From assembly GCF_008039565.1 (NCBI RefSeq), contig NZ_VDUX01000003.1, positions 400,993 to 464,992 on the forward strand: DNA of 64,000 nt, in the 5' to 3' direction. A model generated the notes under the pieces. It did not search any database and had not been told where the DNA came from. It worked only from the letters and a program-made list of their open reading frames with translations. Origin of the DNA: Aeromicrobium terrae. Lineage in GTDB: Bacteria; Actinomycetota; Actinomycetes; Propionibacteriales; Nocardioidaceae. A program made the translations under genes and the position numbers. Every line of letters starts with the position of its first letter. Positions within the stretch are counted from its first letter, which is position 1. Below are positions 44,310-53,328 of this stretch, piece by piece.

Positions 44310-46571
44310 ATGCGCCGTGTCGTCATGCTCGTCGTCGTGCCGTTGGTGGCAGTTCTGCTCCCTGCGATGGCGGCTCAGGCCCACGTCGAACGACCGTCAT
44401 ACTGGCCGGACCCGAAACCCGACTGCACGGTCTCGCCGTGCGCCGGCGGCGAGGTTCCCACGGCGCGATCGCTGGCGTCGGCCCTCGACGACGACGCGAA
44501 GGGCACCACGCGCGTGGTCTGCAAGGAGGACTCGCTCGACCGGCTGAAGGCCTCCATCGCGACGGCGCGCGACAAGGGCTACGACATCCGGCCCACGGAC
44601 CACCGCACCTTCAGCGCGGCCGAGGCGACGAAGCTCCTCGACATCAACGAGGACCTGTTCGCGAAGTGCGACTACCACGAGATCCAGAAGGCGGTCACGG
44701 ACTCCGGCAACAACGACCGCGTCGTGGTGATGCCCGGCCTGTACAAGGAGGAGACGTCGCGGGCGAAGCCGACGCTCGACCCGGCCTGCGAGCAGTACAA
44801 GGTGCCCGCCGACAGCGGCGACCCCGGCGCCCTGAGCCACGACTACCAGCTGCACTGCCCCAACGACGCGAACCTCGTCGCGGTGATCGGCCGTGGCCCG
44901 GACACCGGTCCGCTGCCGTCGACGCCGCACGAGGACCGCCACGGCGTCCCGAACCCGGGCCCGTGCATCCGCTGCAACATGCAGCTCGAGGGCTCCGGCG
45001 TCAGCGCCGACGACGTGATCGTCGAGGCGGGCGACGAGACCGCGGGCAACGGCGGACCCTCTGCCGTCGGCCACGCGAAGCACGTCGGCATCTTCGTCGA
45101 CCGGGCCGACGGGTTCGTGCTGCGCAACGTCACCGTGCGGCACGCGTTCGAGCACGACATCTACGTCATGGAGACCGACGGCTACCTGTTCGACCGGTTC
45201 AAGACGTACTACGCGGGCGGCTACGGCGTCCTGACGTTCGTCGAGGACCACGGCGTCATCCAGAACTGCGACGCCGCCGGCAACGGCGACTCCGGCCTCT
45301 ACCCCGGCTCCGGCGCGGACTCCACCGACGACCGGTACCTGCCGTTCTACCCGAAGTACCGGTACAGCCAGGTGATCCGCTGGTGCGACAGCCACCACAA
45401 CACCGGCGGCTTCTCCGGCACGGACAGCCACGGCACGCTGATCTACCAGAACAACTTCTACGACAACGCCCTCGGCTTCACCACGGACGTGTTCACGGCC
45501 CCCGGTCACCCCGGGTTCCCGCAGCACGGCAACGTGATCGAGGACAACAACTTCTACAGCAACAACTTCAACCCGTTCCTGCCCGGCTCGGACGTCGACC
45601 CGTTCATCGCGGCCCCCGTCGGCACGGGCCTGTGGCTGGCCGGCGGCAACGCCAACGAGGTCAAGAACAACCACTTCTACGACAACTGGCGTCGTGGCGT
45701 GATGCTGTTCGCCGTGCCGGACGCCCTGGTGTGCGGCCCGCCGCCGCTGGGCAGCGACACCCCCGTGCCCGGCTGCTCGCTGCTCGGCATCTCCACGTCG
45801 TACGACAACACGTTCCACGGCAACACGATGGGCGTGGACCGGAACGGCGCGGTGAAGCCGAACGGCCTGGACTTCTGGTGGGACGCGTTCCCGCTGACCA
45901 CCGGCAACTGCTGGTGGGACAACTCCGCCGCCCCGGGCAAGAAGGTCACGAGCTCCCCGGGCCACCTGCCCGGCTGCCTCAACGGCACCAAGCCGCAGCT
46001 GAGCATCGGCCTGGGCAACATCAAGAACGAGGTCGAGCTGGTGGCCTGCTTCGCCGGCTTCACGCTGGCCGGCTACCCGGCGGGCAGCAAGGTCGGCTGC
46101 AACTGGACCAAGACGCCGCCCCCGCCCACGTCCGGCAAGGCGCTGACCGCCGACACGACGCTGCAGAACAAGTCGTTCGCGTCCATCTGCGCGTCCGGTC
46201 TCTCCGACCGCTTGTGCGCGCCCTACGAGAGCGGTCTGCGGCGCGTGCTCGGACGCGTCACCGGGCTCGTGGAGTCGCTGCCGACGCTGCTGCAGAGCAA
46301 GAAGGCGATCCCCACCGAGGGTCCGCTGGGCACGTTCACGTGCAGCTGGTGGCGCAAGGCCGACAAGGCACATCAGCTCGGCATGGTGCAGCGCATCCGC
46401 GGCTTCGCGACCGGCCGGGTGGACGGCACGAAGGCGATGGGCTACGGCGCCGGCATGTCCGACGCGCGCGCCACGAAGCTCTTCGACGACCGGTGCCAGA
46501 CGGCCGGGGCCGGACCGTTCGCGCTGTACAAGATCTACGGCGCGGCCGCACCGTTCGCCGCCCTGGGTTGA
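44310..46571 (+). CDS. secreted right-handed beta-helix protein
   Basis: A 753-residue secreted protein. The signal peptide is MRRVVMLVVVPLVAVLLP ending AQA, followed by HVERPSYWPDP at the mature start. Residues 200-560 read as parallel beta-helix rungs rich in Asn (VIEDNNFYSNNFNPF, NEVKNNHFYDNWRRG), typical of periplasmic or surface copper-binding NosD-like and pectate-lyase-fold proteins. About 14 Cys suggest disulphides. The C-terminal third (from about 590) is a separate domain of unknown type. The start is set by GGATGGAG before 44310; an earlier in-frame ATG at 44262 lacks a site. Function is unknown; carbohydrate binding or cleavage is possible. Confidence 0.82.
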   Translation: MRRVVMLVVVPLVAVLLPAMAAQAHVERPSYWPDPKPDCTVSPCAGGEVPTARSLASALDDDAKGTTRVVCKEDSLDRLKASIATARDKGYDIRPTDHRTFSAAEATKLLDINEDLFAKCDYHEIQKAVTDSGNNDRVVVMPGLYKEETSRAKPTLDPACEQYKVPADSGDPGALSHDYQLHCPNDANLVAVIGRGPDTGPLPSTPHEDRHGVPNPGPCIRCNMQLEGSGVSADDVIVEAGDETAGNGGPSAVGHAKHVGIFVDRADGFVLRNVTVRHAFEHDIYVMETDGYLFDRFKTYYAGGYGVLTFVEDHGVIQNCDAAGNGDSGLYPGSGADSTDDRYLPFYPKYRYSQVIRWCDSHHNTGGFSGTDSHGTLIYQNNFYDNALGFTTDVFTAPGHPGFPQHGNVIEDNNFYSNNFNPFLPGSDVDPFIAAPVGTGLWLAGGNANEVKNNHFYDNWRRGVMLFAVPDALVCGPPPLGSDTPVPGCSLLGISTSYDNTFHGNTMGVDRNGAVKPNGLDFWWDAFPLTTGNCWWDNSAAPGKKVTSSPGHLPGCLNGTKPQLSIGLGNIKNEVELVACFAGFTLAGYPAGSKVGCNWTKTPPPPTSGKALTADTTLQNKSFASICASGLSDRLCAPYESGLRRVLGRVTGLVESLPTLLQSKKAIPTEGPLGTFTCSWWRKADKAHQLGMVQRIRGFATGRVDGTKAMGYGAGMSDARATKLFDDRCQTAGAGPFALYKIYGAAAPFAALG

Positions 46572-46574
46572 CGC

Positions 46575-47252
46575 TCAGCCGAGCAGGCGGTCCCGCAGGC
46601 GTTCGACGCGTGCGGGATCGCCTCCGGCCTCCGTGAACCAGCCGTAGGTGCCGCCGGGGTGGGCGTCCCAGTGGTCGAGGACGGCCTGGATGGCGTCGGG
46701 AGCGACGAGGTAGAACGACACCGGGTACGACGGGTGGATGTCGTCGCGCCGCAGCCGGATGTCGATGGCCTCGCGCGCGTGGTCGGTGAGGACGTAGTCG
46801 GCGAGCACCTCCTCGTGCGTGACGTCGACCAGCCGGAGCACCAGCGCGACGCCGACGCCAGTGCGGTCCTTGCCGGCGGCGCAGTGGACGAGGGTGGGGC
46901 CGTCGGCGTCGGCGACCTCGTGGACGAGGTCGACGAGCATCTCGGCCGCGTCCTCCACGACCATCTGGTACAGCGTCTTCAGCGTGTCGATGTCCTGCCG
47001 GCCGGGTGCGAGCGAGGACAGCAGCGGCAGGTTGATGACGCGCGGGCAGAGGTCCTGCAGCGGGTGACCGTCGCCGTGCTCGATCTCCGAGCGCAGGTCG
47101 ATGACCACGGCCGGCGGCCAGTGCACGTCGTCGGGCACGAGGTCGTCGGGCGCCGGGAGGGCGCTGCGCAACAGGACGCCGCGGCGGATGGGCCGGCCGT
47201 CGTGCGTGGTCAGGCCACCGACGTCGCGGAGGTTGGGCAGGTCGACGGGCAC
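46575..47252 (-). CDS. PtpB-type tyrosine/lipid phosphatase
   Basis: A 225-residue protein phosphatase of the Y_phosphatase3 family. The P-loop HCAAGKDRTG holds the catalytic Cys and Arg and the Lys-Asp pair typical of MptpB-like triple-specificity phosphatases, which act on phosphotyrosine and phosphoinositides. The N terminus NLRDVGGLTTHDGRPIRRG and LLRSA are also family marks. No signal peptide. GTG start placed by a leaderless promoter, divergent from the SGNH gene. Confidence 0.93.
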   Translation of the reverse strand: MPVDLPNLRDVGGLTTHDGRPIRRGVLLRSALPAPDDLVPDDVHWPPAVVIDLRSEIEHGDGHPLQDLCPRVINLPLLSSLAPGRQDIDTLKTLYQMVVEDAAEMLVDLVHEVADADGPTLVHCAAGKDRTGVGVALVLRLVDVTHEEVLADYVLTDHAREAIDIRLRRDDIHPSYPVSFYLVAPDAIQAVLDHWDAHPGGTYGWFTEAGGDPARVERLRDRLLG

Positions 47253-47264
47253 GGGGCCATCCTA
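47253..47264 (-). promoter_or_regulatory. leaderless promoter of the phosphatase gene
   Basis: TAGGAT (47264 to 47259) stands 6 nt before the GTG at 47252. Confidence 0.6.
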
Positions 47265-47279
47265 GGAGGGGGTGCCCAC

Positions 47280-47291
47280 TAAAATTGGGGC
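47280..47291 (+). promoter_or_regulatory. leaderless promoter of the SGNH gene
   Basis: TAAAAT (47280-47285) stands 6 nt before the ATG at 47292. Confidence 0.65.
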
Positions 47292-48206
47292 ATGCGTCCT
47301 CTTCCCAGGCGGGCCGCCACGGCTGCCGTCGGTGCCGGTGCGGCACTGCTCGGCTACCAGGGGATGCTCTTCGGCGAGAGCCTCGTGGCGCGTCGGGCGA
47401 TCGGCATGACCGACGACCGCCCGCCGTCGGCCGACGGCGTCTACGGCGACGACCTCGGCGGCCGCCCCATCCGCTGCCTCGTGCTCGGCGACTCCGCCGC
47501 GGTCGGCTACGGCATGACCACGGCCGACGCCACACCACCGGCCATGATCGGCATCGGCCTCGCCCACGTGATGGACGCCCCGGTCGACGTGAAGAGCCTG
47601 GCGGTCGTCGGCGCCCAGACGAACGACCTCCGCGAGCAGATCGACCTCGGCCTGGAGCACGAGCCTGACGTCGCGGTCATCGTCATCGGCACCAACGACG
47701 TCACCCACCAGGTGCCGTCGTACGTGTCGTCCCGGCTGCTCGGATCGTCGGTCCGCCGCCTCGTCGCGGCCGACTGCGAGGTCGTCGTGGGCACCTGCCC
47801 CGACCTCGGCACCGTCCGGCCCATCCCCCAGCCGCTGCGCTTCGTCGCCCGCCGCCGGAGCCGGGCGCTCGCGCGTCGCCAGACGATGGCCGTCGTGGCC
47901 GCCGGCGGCCGCGCGGTCTCGCTCGGCGACCTGCTCGGTCCGGTCTTCGACGAGAAGTACGACGTGATGTTCGGGCTGGACCGCTTCCACCCGTCCGAGA
48001 CGGGCTACGCCAACATGGTCTCGGTCCTCGTGCCGTCGATGGCAGCGGCGCTGCGGGAGCACTCCCGCGAGGGGGCGGCGGGCACCAGCTCCCGCGACCT
48101 GCTGCGGCTCGACGAGGCCGCGCAGCACGCCGGCCGCCACGCCGGCACCGAGGTCACCCGCGACGGCCGCTGGGCCACCGCGCTGCGTCGACGTCGCGCG
48201 AGCTGA
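47292..48206 (+). CDS. SGNH/GDSL hydrolase
   Basis: A 304-residue SGNH-fold esterase. The four blocks are seen: VLGDSAAVGYG (Ser), the Gly region SLAVVGAQTNDLREQ, VIGTNDVTH (Asn) and LDRFHPSETGY (Asp-His). An N-terminal hydrophobic segment (AATAAVGAGAALLGYQGMLF) may be a membrane anchor or uncleaved signal. The last 50 residues are basic and low complexity. The natural ester is unknown. Confidence 0.9.
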   Translation: MRPLPRRAATAAVGAGAALLGYQGMLFGESLVARRAIGMTDDRPPSADGVYGDDLGGRPIRCLVLGDSAAVGYGMTTADATPPAMIGIGLAHVMDAPVDVKSLAVVGAQTNDLREQIDLGLEHEPDVAVIVIGTNDVTHQVPSYVSSRLLGSSVRRLVAADCEVVVGTCPDLGTVRPIPQPLRFVARRRSRALARRQTMAVVAAGGRAVSLGDLLGPVFDEKYDVMFGLDRFHPSETGYANMVSVLVPSMAAALREHSREGAAGTSSRDLLRLDEAAQHAGRHAGTEVTRDGRWATALRRRRAS

Positions 48207-48222
48207 CCCCGAAGACGAGTGA

Positions 48223-48248
48223 ACGCCCGGTCCGTGGGAACCGGGCGT
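48223..48248. terminator. hairpin between SGNH and BI-1 genes
   Basis: ACGCCCGGT (48223-48231) and ACCGGGCGT (48240-48248), a perfect 9-bp stem with an 8-nt loop between convergent genes; no long U-tract. Confidence 0.6.
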
Positions 48249-48268
48249 CCACGTCGGGTCGTGCGTCG

Positions 48269-49120
48269 TCAGTCGTTGTTGTAGAAGATCGCCAGGATGC
48301 GCAGGATCTCGATGTACAGCCAGACGAGGGTGACGGTGAGGCCGAAGGCCGCGCGCCACGACTCGCGCTCCGGGATCCCGGCGGCCACGCCGCGCTCGAC
48401 GTAGTCGAAGTCGAGGATCAGCATGAACACCGCGATCACGACGCCGATGAAGCTCGAGATCAGGCCCATGGTGCCAAAGCCGTTGAACCCGAAGCTGCTG
48501 CCGAACAGGTGCAGCACGAAGTCCAGCAGCGAGACGGCGACGAAGCCGAACATCGAGGCGACGACGATCTTTCGGAACCGGTCGCCGACCTGGATGTCGA
48601 AGAACTTGTACGCGGCAAGGGTGCCGCCGAACGCGGCCAGGGTGCCGAGCACCGCGCCGAAGACGATCGAGACGTCGCCGTTGGCCATGAACGACACGAC
48701 GACCTTGGAGAAGGCGCCGACGAACAGGCCCTCCAGGGCGGCGTACGCGATGACGAGCGCCGGGCTGACGACCTTCTTGAACGAGTTCACCATCGACAGG
48801 ACGAAGCCGCCGAGGCCGCCGACCAGGGTCAGCGTGTAGGCCGTCTGCACCGCGGTGTCCTGGACCTCACGATCCGGGCTGAGCGTCTCGCCGATGACGA
48901 GCCACGCGACGGCTGCGGCGGCGATGAGCACGCCGAGCGTGATGGCGGTCTTCTCGACCACGGTGTCGATCGTCATGCGGCCGGTGCCGCGCTCGGTGTG
49001 CGTGGGCGAGCCGCCACCGCTCAGGTCGACCTGCCACTGCGACGGGTCGCTGTAGGTGGTCTGGGCGGCACGACCGTTGAACTCCTCGCTTCTTGCGAAG
49101 ACCGGGTTCTTGCTCTGCAT
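48269..49120 (-). CDS. Bax inhibitor-1/YccA family membrane protein
   Basis: A 283-residue membrane protein with about seven helices. The N-terminal 55 residues are cytoplasmic (PVFARSEEFNGRAAQTTY). Family marks include ALEGLFVGAFSKV, LDFDYVERGVAAGIPERESW (with the Asp pair of the pH sensor) and ERESWRAAFGLTVTLVWLYIE. Bacterial BI-1 proteins are pH-sensitive Ca2+ leak channels or stress modulators. The ATG at 49120 has GGAGGG upstream. Confidence 0.9.
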   Translation of the reverse strand: MQSKNPVFARSEEFNGRAAQTTYSDPSQWQVDLSGGGSPTHTERGTGRMTIDTVVEKTAITLGVLIAAAAVAWLVIGETLSPDREVQDTAVQTAYTLTLVGGLGGFVLSMVNSFKKVVSPALVIAYAALEGLFVGAFSKVVVSFMANGDVSIVFGAVLGTLAAFGGTLAAYKFFDIQVGDRFRKIVVASMFGFVAVSLLDFVLHLFGSSFGFNGFGTMGLISSFIGVVIAVFMLILDFDYVERGVAAGIPERESWRAAFGLTVTLVWLYIEILRILAIFYNND

Positions 49121-49249
49121 CGTTCCCTCCAGGGACGTGGACTCCACTGCGAAGTCGCTGCTTGCACTGTATCCAACGCGTGGGACGGGCGTTTTGATCC
49201 CGAGAACAGGGGTTCTTCGGAATTCTCGGTGGGCCGGTGCTCGCCGAAA

Positions 49250-49262
49250 CTATGCTCCCCCC
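49250..49262 (+). promoter_or_regulatory. leaderless promoter of the BTAD regulator
   Basis: TATGCT (49250-49255) stands 7 nt before the ATG at 49263. Upstream, CCGAGAA and TTCTCGG (about 49194-49228) form a spaced inverted repeat that could be an operator. Confidence 0.55.
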
Positions 49263-52200
49263 ATGTGGGTCGGAGTCCTCGGTCCTGCCGTGGTGCGGGA
49301 CCCGTCCGACCCGGAGCGGGCCATCCCGCTGAAGGCGGCCAAGCATCGGGCGCTGCTCGCCGCCCTCGCGCTGCACCCCGGCCGGCCGGTCAGCGCGGAC
49401 GTGCTGGTGGAGGCGCTTTGGGGACCGGACGCGCCGGAGAGCGCCCACGCCACCCTGCACACCTACCTGTCGGTCGTGCGTCGGACGCTCGAGCCGGAGC
49501 TCGCACCGCGGGCGGCGTCGCGCTTCGTCACCAGCTCCGACGCCGGGTACCAGCTGCAGGACGTGCAGCTGGACTCGGTCGAGTTCACCGAGCGGGTCTC
49601 GGCCGTGCACGCGGCGCTCGGCACGCTGGCGCAGGACATCGCCCCCACGGCCGGTGACCCGGCGGCGGCGGCGAGCCGGCTCGCCGAGCTCGACGCCGCG
49701 CTCGCGCTGTGGCGTGGCGACCCGTACGCGGACGTCGTGGGCGAGGATCTCGTGCAGGCCGAGCGGTCGCGCCTCGCGGAGCTGCGCGTCCAGGCGCTCG
49801 AGGACCGCGCGACGCTGCTCGTCGCGGCCGGCCAGTCGGCCGTCGCGGTCGGCGAGCTGGAGGCGCTCGTCGCCGAGCACCCGCTGCGCGAGCGCCTCTG
49901 GGTCCTGCTCGCCGTCGCGCTGAACCGGGTCGGTCGACAGGCCGACGCGCTGGCCGCGCTCGAGCGGCTGCGCAAGACCCTCGACCGCGACCTCGGGATC
50001 CAGCCGTCGCCTGCCGTGCGCGAGGCGCAGACCGCGATCCTGCGCCAGCAGGAGGGGATGACCGCGCCGGCCGCGGCGACGCCGTCCGCGCCGGTCGACC
50101 TCGTCGTCCCGGACTGGCCGTTCGTGGGCCGCGAGGCCGAGCTGCAGACGCTCGAGGAGCTGCTGCGGACGGCCGGGCAGGGCACGCCGTCGTTCGCGGC
50201 GATCGTCGGCGAGCCCGGCGCGGGCAAGTCGCGGATCAGCTCCGAGCTGGGCCTGCGCGCCCGCGCGGCCGGCGCCACCGTGCTCGTCGGCCGGTGCTCC
50301 CCCGACGAGGACGCCCCTCCCCTGTGGCCGTGGCGGACGGCCCTGGGCGACCCCGACCTCGGCGCCGACGCCCCGGACGCCGACCACGACGCGGCACGCT
50401 TCGCCGTGGCCGAACGGATCCGCACAGACCTGGTCGCCCGGGCCGAGCAGGACCCCGTCGTGCTGCTGCTGGAGGACCTCCACTGGGCCGACGCGTCGTC
50501 GCTCCGCGTGCTCCGGCACCTGGCCGCCCACCTCGACCTGGCCCGGCTGCTCGTCCTGTGCACCTGGCGTCGCGGATCGGAGACCGCGAACCCGGCGCTC
50601 GGCGAGGCGGCGGAGGCGCTCGCCCGCCGGCACGCGACGCACGTGGAGCTCAGCGGCCTGGGCACGGAGGCGGCGTTCGACGTCCTGCGGGCCGTGGCCG
50701 GGGACCGCGTCGACGAGGCGGCCGCCGCCGCGACCCGCGAGCGCACCGAGGGCAACCCGTTCTTCCTGATCGAGTACGCGCGGCTCGCCCGCGACGAGGG
50801 CCAGCCGCTCGGCGAGCTGGTCGGCTCCACCCCGCGCACCGTCTCCGACGTCGTCCGCCAGCGCGTGCGCCAGCTGCCCGAGGCGAGCCGCGACGCCCTG
50901 ACCGCCGGCGCGGTGATCGGCCGCGTCGTCGACCTGGAGCTGCTCGCCCCGGCGCTGGAGGTCCCCGAGACCACCGCCCTCGACCTGCTCGAGCCCGCGA
51001 TGGCGATCGACCTGGTGCAGGATCTCGGCGCGGACCGGTTCCTGTTCGGGCACGCGCTCGTCCGCGACACCGTCTACGGCGAGCTCGGCCCGTCCCGCCG
51101 CGAGCGCATGCACGCGACGCTCGCGACCCTCCTGGAGGCACGCCCCGACGCGGCGGACCGCGCCGCCGAGATCGCCCGGCACTGGGCCGCCGCCGGCAGC
51201 CGGCACGTCGACAAGGCCTGGCGGTCCGCGGCCGCGGCGGGCCGCGCGGCGATGGCCGTCCACGCCGGCGAGGAGTCGGCGGCGCACTTCGCGTCGGCGC
51301 TCTCGCTGCTGGAGCAGGACCCCACGGGCACGCGCGAGGACCGGTACGAGCTGCTCGTCGGGTACGCCGAGGCCTGCCGGTGGAGCACGCGGATGGTCGA
51401 GATGACCGCGGCGGCCGACGAGGCGATCGCCATCGCCGCCGATCTCGGGCGCCCGGATCTTCTCGTCGCGGCGTCGGAGATCGAGTACGCGGGCGCCGTC
51501 TGGCAGATCCGCACGTACGGGACGGTCAACGAGGACGTCGTCCGGGCCATCCGGCAGGCGCTCGAGACCGTCGGGCGGGACGACTCACCCATCCGGTGCC
51601 GCCTGCTCCTGGGACTCGCGGCCGAGCTGTACTACGCGGGCATGGAGCACGAGATCGACGCCCTCGTCGAGGAGGGGATCGCGCTCGCCCGCCGGCTCGG
51701 CGACACCGCTCTCCTCGTCGACGCGCTGCAGTCCGCGTACGTCTCGGCGTGGCGTCGGAGCACCATCCACGAGCGGGTGGCGATGGCCGAGGAGTCCGTG
51801 CGGCTCGCGCAGGAGATCGGCGACGAGCGCACCGCCCTCGTGGGCAGGTTCCTGCTGGCCGCGGCACGGTGCGCGCTCGGCGAGATCGACGGGCTCGACG
51901 ACGAGCTGCTGGACGTCGAGACCGAGGCCCGGTCGCGGCGCATGTACTTCCTGGAGATGGCCACCCTCGGGCTGGAGATCTCCTGGGCGGCGCTGCGCGG
52001 CGACATGGAGCGCCACGAGGTCATCGCGGCACGGCTGCGCGAGCTCGACGACGTCATCTCGATGGCCCACAAGTCCGACGGACTGGTCGGCGCGCTGCTC
52101 ATCGCCCCGCTGTGGAACGACGTCGAGGCGCCGACGGAGCTGGTCGAGACGTACCTCGGCATCGCGAACGTCCCGGTCTGGGCGGCCTATGTCGTGCTGC

Positions 52201-52571
52201 TCCTCCGCAAGGGCGACCCGGGCACCGCCCGCGAGATCTGGGACGGCGTGGAGTACGAGGTGGGGCGCGACTCCTGGTACTCCGAGATGAACTGGGCGCT
52301 CGGCGCGGAGATCGCGCTCGCGTTCGGCGAGACCGACATCGCAGCGCAGGTCTACGAGCGGCTCCTGCCCTGGCAGGGAACCATGCTCATCTCCGGCACG
52401 GGGCCGTGCTCCGGACCCATCGACGCCTACCTGGCCCTGGCGGCCGCGGCCGTCGGGGAGGCCGATCTGGCGACGACCCACGCCGAGGCCGCCCTCGAGC
52501 TGTGCGAGACGTGGGACGTCCCGCAGGTCGTCGAGTGGTTCGACGACCTGCGGGAACGTCACGGCTTCTAG
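49263..52571 (+). CDS. BTAD/SARP-type regulator with AAA ATPase and TPR domains
   Basis: A 1102-residue AfsR-like transcriptional regulator. Residues 1-95 are an OmpR-type winged helix (PLKAAKHRALLAALALHPGR, VEALWG), 100-265 the bacterial transcriptional activator domain (BTAD; LALWRGDPYADV, RLRKTLDRDLGIQPSP), and 290-620 an AAA_16/STAND ATPase with P-loop GEPGAGKSRI near 318 and Walker B LLLEDLHWADASS. The remaining 480 residues are TPR-like helices. Such proteins bind tandem direct repeats overlapping a -35 and activate the promoter after signal and ATP binding. It converges on the hemerythrin-MMPL operon. Confidence 0.93.
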   Translation: MWVGVLGPAVVRDPSDPERAIPLKAAKHRALLAALALHPGRPVSADVLVEALWGPDAPESAHATLHTYLSVVRRTLEPELAPRAASRFVTSSDAGYQLQDVQLDSVEFTERVSAVHAALGTLAQDIAPTAGDPAAAASRLAELDAALALWRGDPYADVVGEDLVQAERSRLAELRVQALEDRATLLVAAGQSAVAVGELEALVAEHPLRERLWVLLAVALNRVGRQADALAALERLRKTLDRDLGIQPSPAVREAQTAILRQQEGMTAPAAATPSAPVDLVVPDWPFVGREAELQTLEELLRTAGQGTPSFAAIVGEPGAGKSRISSELGLRARAAGATVLVGRCSPDEDAPPLWPWRTALGDPDLGADAPDADHDAARFAVAERIRTDLVARAEQDPVVLLLEDLHWADASSLRVLRHLAAHLDLARLLVLCTWRRGSETANPALGEAAEALARRHATHVELSGLGTEAAFDVLRAVAGDRVDEAAAAATRERTEGNPFFLIEYARLARDEGQPLGELVGSTPRTVSDVVRQRVRQLPEASRDALTAGAVIGRVVDLELLAPALEVPETTALDLLEPAMAIDLVQDLGADRFLFGHALVRDTVYGELGPSRRERMHATLATLLEARPDAADRAAEIARHWAAAGSRHVDKAWRSAAAAGRAAMAVHAGEESAAHFASALSLLEQDPTGTREDRYELLVGYAEACRWSTRMVEMTAAADEAIAIAADLGRPDLLVAASEIEYAGAVWQIRTYGTVNEDVVRAIRQALETVGRDDSPIRCRLLLGLAAELYYAGMEHEIDALVEEGIALARRLGDTALLVDALQSAYVSAWRRSTIHERVAMAEESVRLAQEIGDERTALVGRFLLAAARCALGEIDGLDDELLDVETEARSRRMYFLEMATLGLEISWAALRGDMERHEVIAARLRELDDVISMAHKSDGLVGALLIAPLWNDVEAPTELVETYLGIANVPVWAAYVVLLLRKGDPGTAREIWDGVEYEVGRDSWYSEMNWALGAEIALAFGETDIAAQVYERLLPWQGTMLISGTGPCSGPIDAYLALAAAAVGEADLATTHAEAALELCETWDVPQVVEWFDDLRERHGF

Positions 52572-53314
52572 ACCCCCGCGTAACGGAACGCCCGGTGCTC
52601 CTGGCGCTTGAACCGACCGCGGGTCAGCCACCAGATGACCTGGAACGGACGGCCTACCTTCGCGAAGATCTCGCGGAGCTCCTTCGGCGGCACGGCCTCG
52701 GCGCACCAGCCGATCATGTCGACGATCGTCAGGTCGCCGTCCGGCTCGCGGAAGTGCGTCTCCTCGATCTCCTCCCAGTCCGCCTGCGACATGTGCCGCT
52801 GGAGGATGACCATGGCCTCCGACTCCTCGTGCTGGAGGTGCCGGGACAGGGCGTCACGGGTCGCGGCGACCCGGACCTGCAGGGCGGCCCGCACGTCCTC
52901 GAGCTCGGCGGTCGTGCGACCAGCCCGGTCGCCGGCGAGCTCGGCGAAACCCTCTCCGCACGCCGTCAGCAGCGGGTCGATGTGGGAGTGCTCCTCCTCC
53001 ATCGCCTCGAGGGTGGACCGCTCGTCCTCGTCGGCGCGCTCCAGCAGGAACGGCCAGATGCCGGCGTCCTCACCGCTGTGGTGATGGTGCAGGATCGCGC
53101 CGAACTTCGCCCAGCGGGTCTCCAGTGCCTGCCACGTGCGGTGGTCGTCGACCGGGGTGGCCGCGGCCGCCGCCGCGAACCGGGTCAGGTCGCGCCGGAA
53201 CCCGTGGTGCATGACGTACATCATCATCATGTCGACCGGGCCTCCCGGAGCGGCCGCCTGGCCGCCCGGGAGCATCAGCTGGTCGGGGTAGGTGGTGGGT
53301 GCAGTGGTGCTCAT
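52568..53314 (-). CDS. hemerythrin domain-containing protein
   Basis: A 248-residue protein with a hemerythrin-like four-helix bundle. Candidate diiron ligands are His in MHHGFRRDL, the HHHHSGEDAGIWPFL helix, EEEHSHIDPLL and SRHLQHEESEAM. The C-terminal part (EEIEETHFREPDGDL onwards) is a separate helical extension found in actinobacterial members. It may sense or store O2, NO or iron. It starts 14 nt after the MMPL stop, so it is the second gene of that operon. Confidence 0.88.
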   Translation of the reverse strand: MSTTAPTTYPDQLMLPGGQAAAPGGPVDMMMMYVMHHGFRRDLTRFAAAAAATPVDDHRTWQALETRWAKFGAILHHHHSGEDAGIWPFLLERADEDERSTLEAMEEEHSHIDPLLTACGEGFAELAGDRAGRTTAELEDVRAALQVRVAATRDALSRHLQHEESEAMVILQRHMSQADWEEIEETHFREPDGDLTIVDMIGWCAEAVPPKELREIFAKVGRPFQVIWWLTRGRFKRQEHRAFRYAGV

Positions 53315-53328
53315 GGTTCTTCTCTCTC

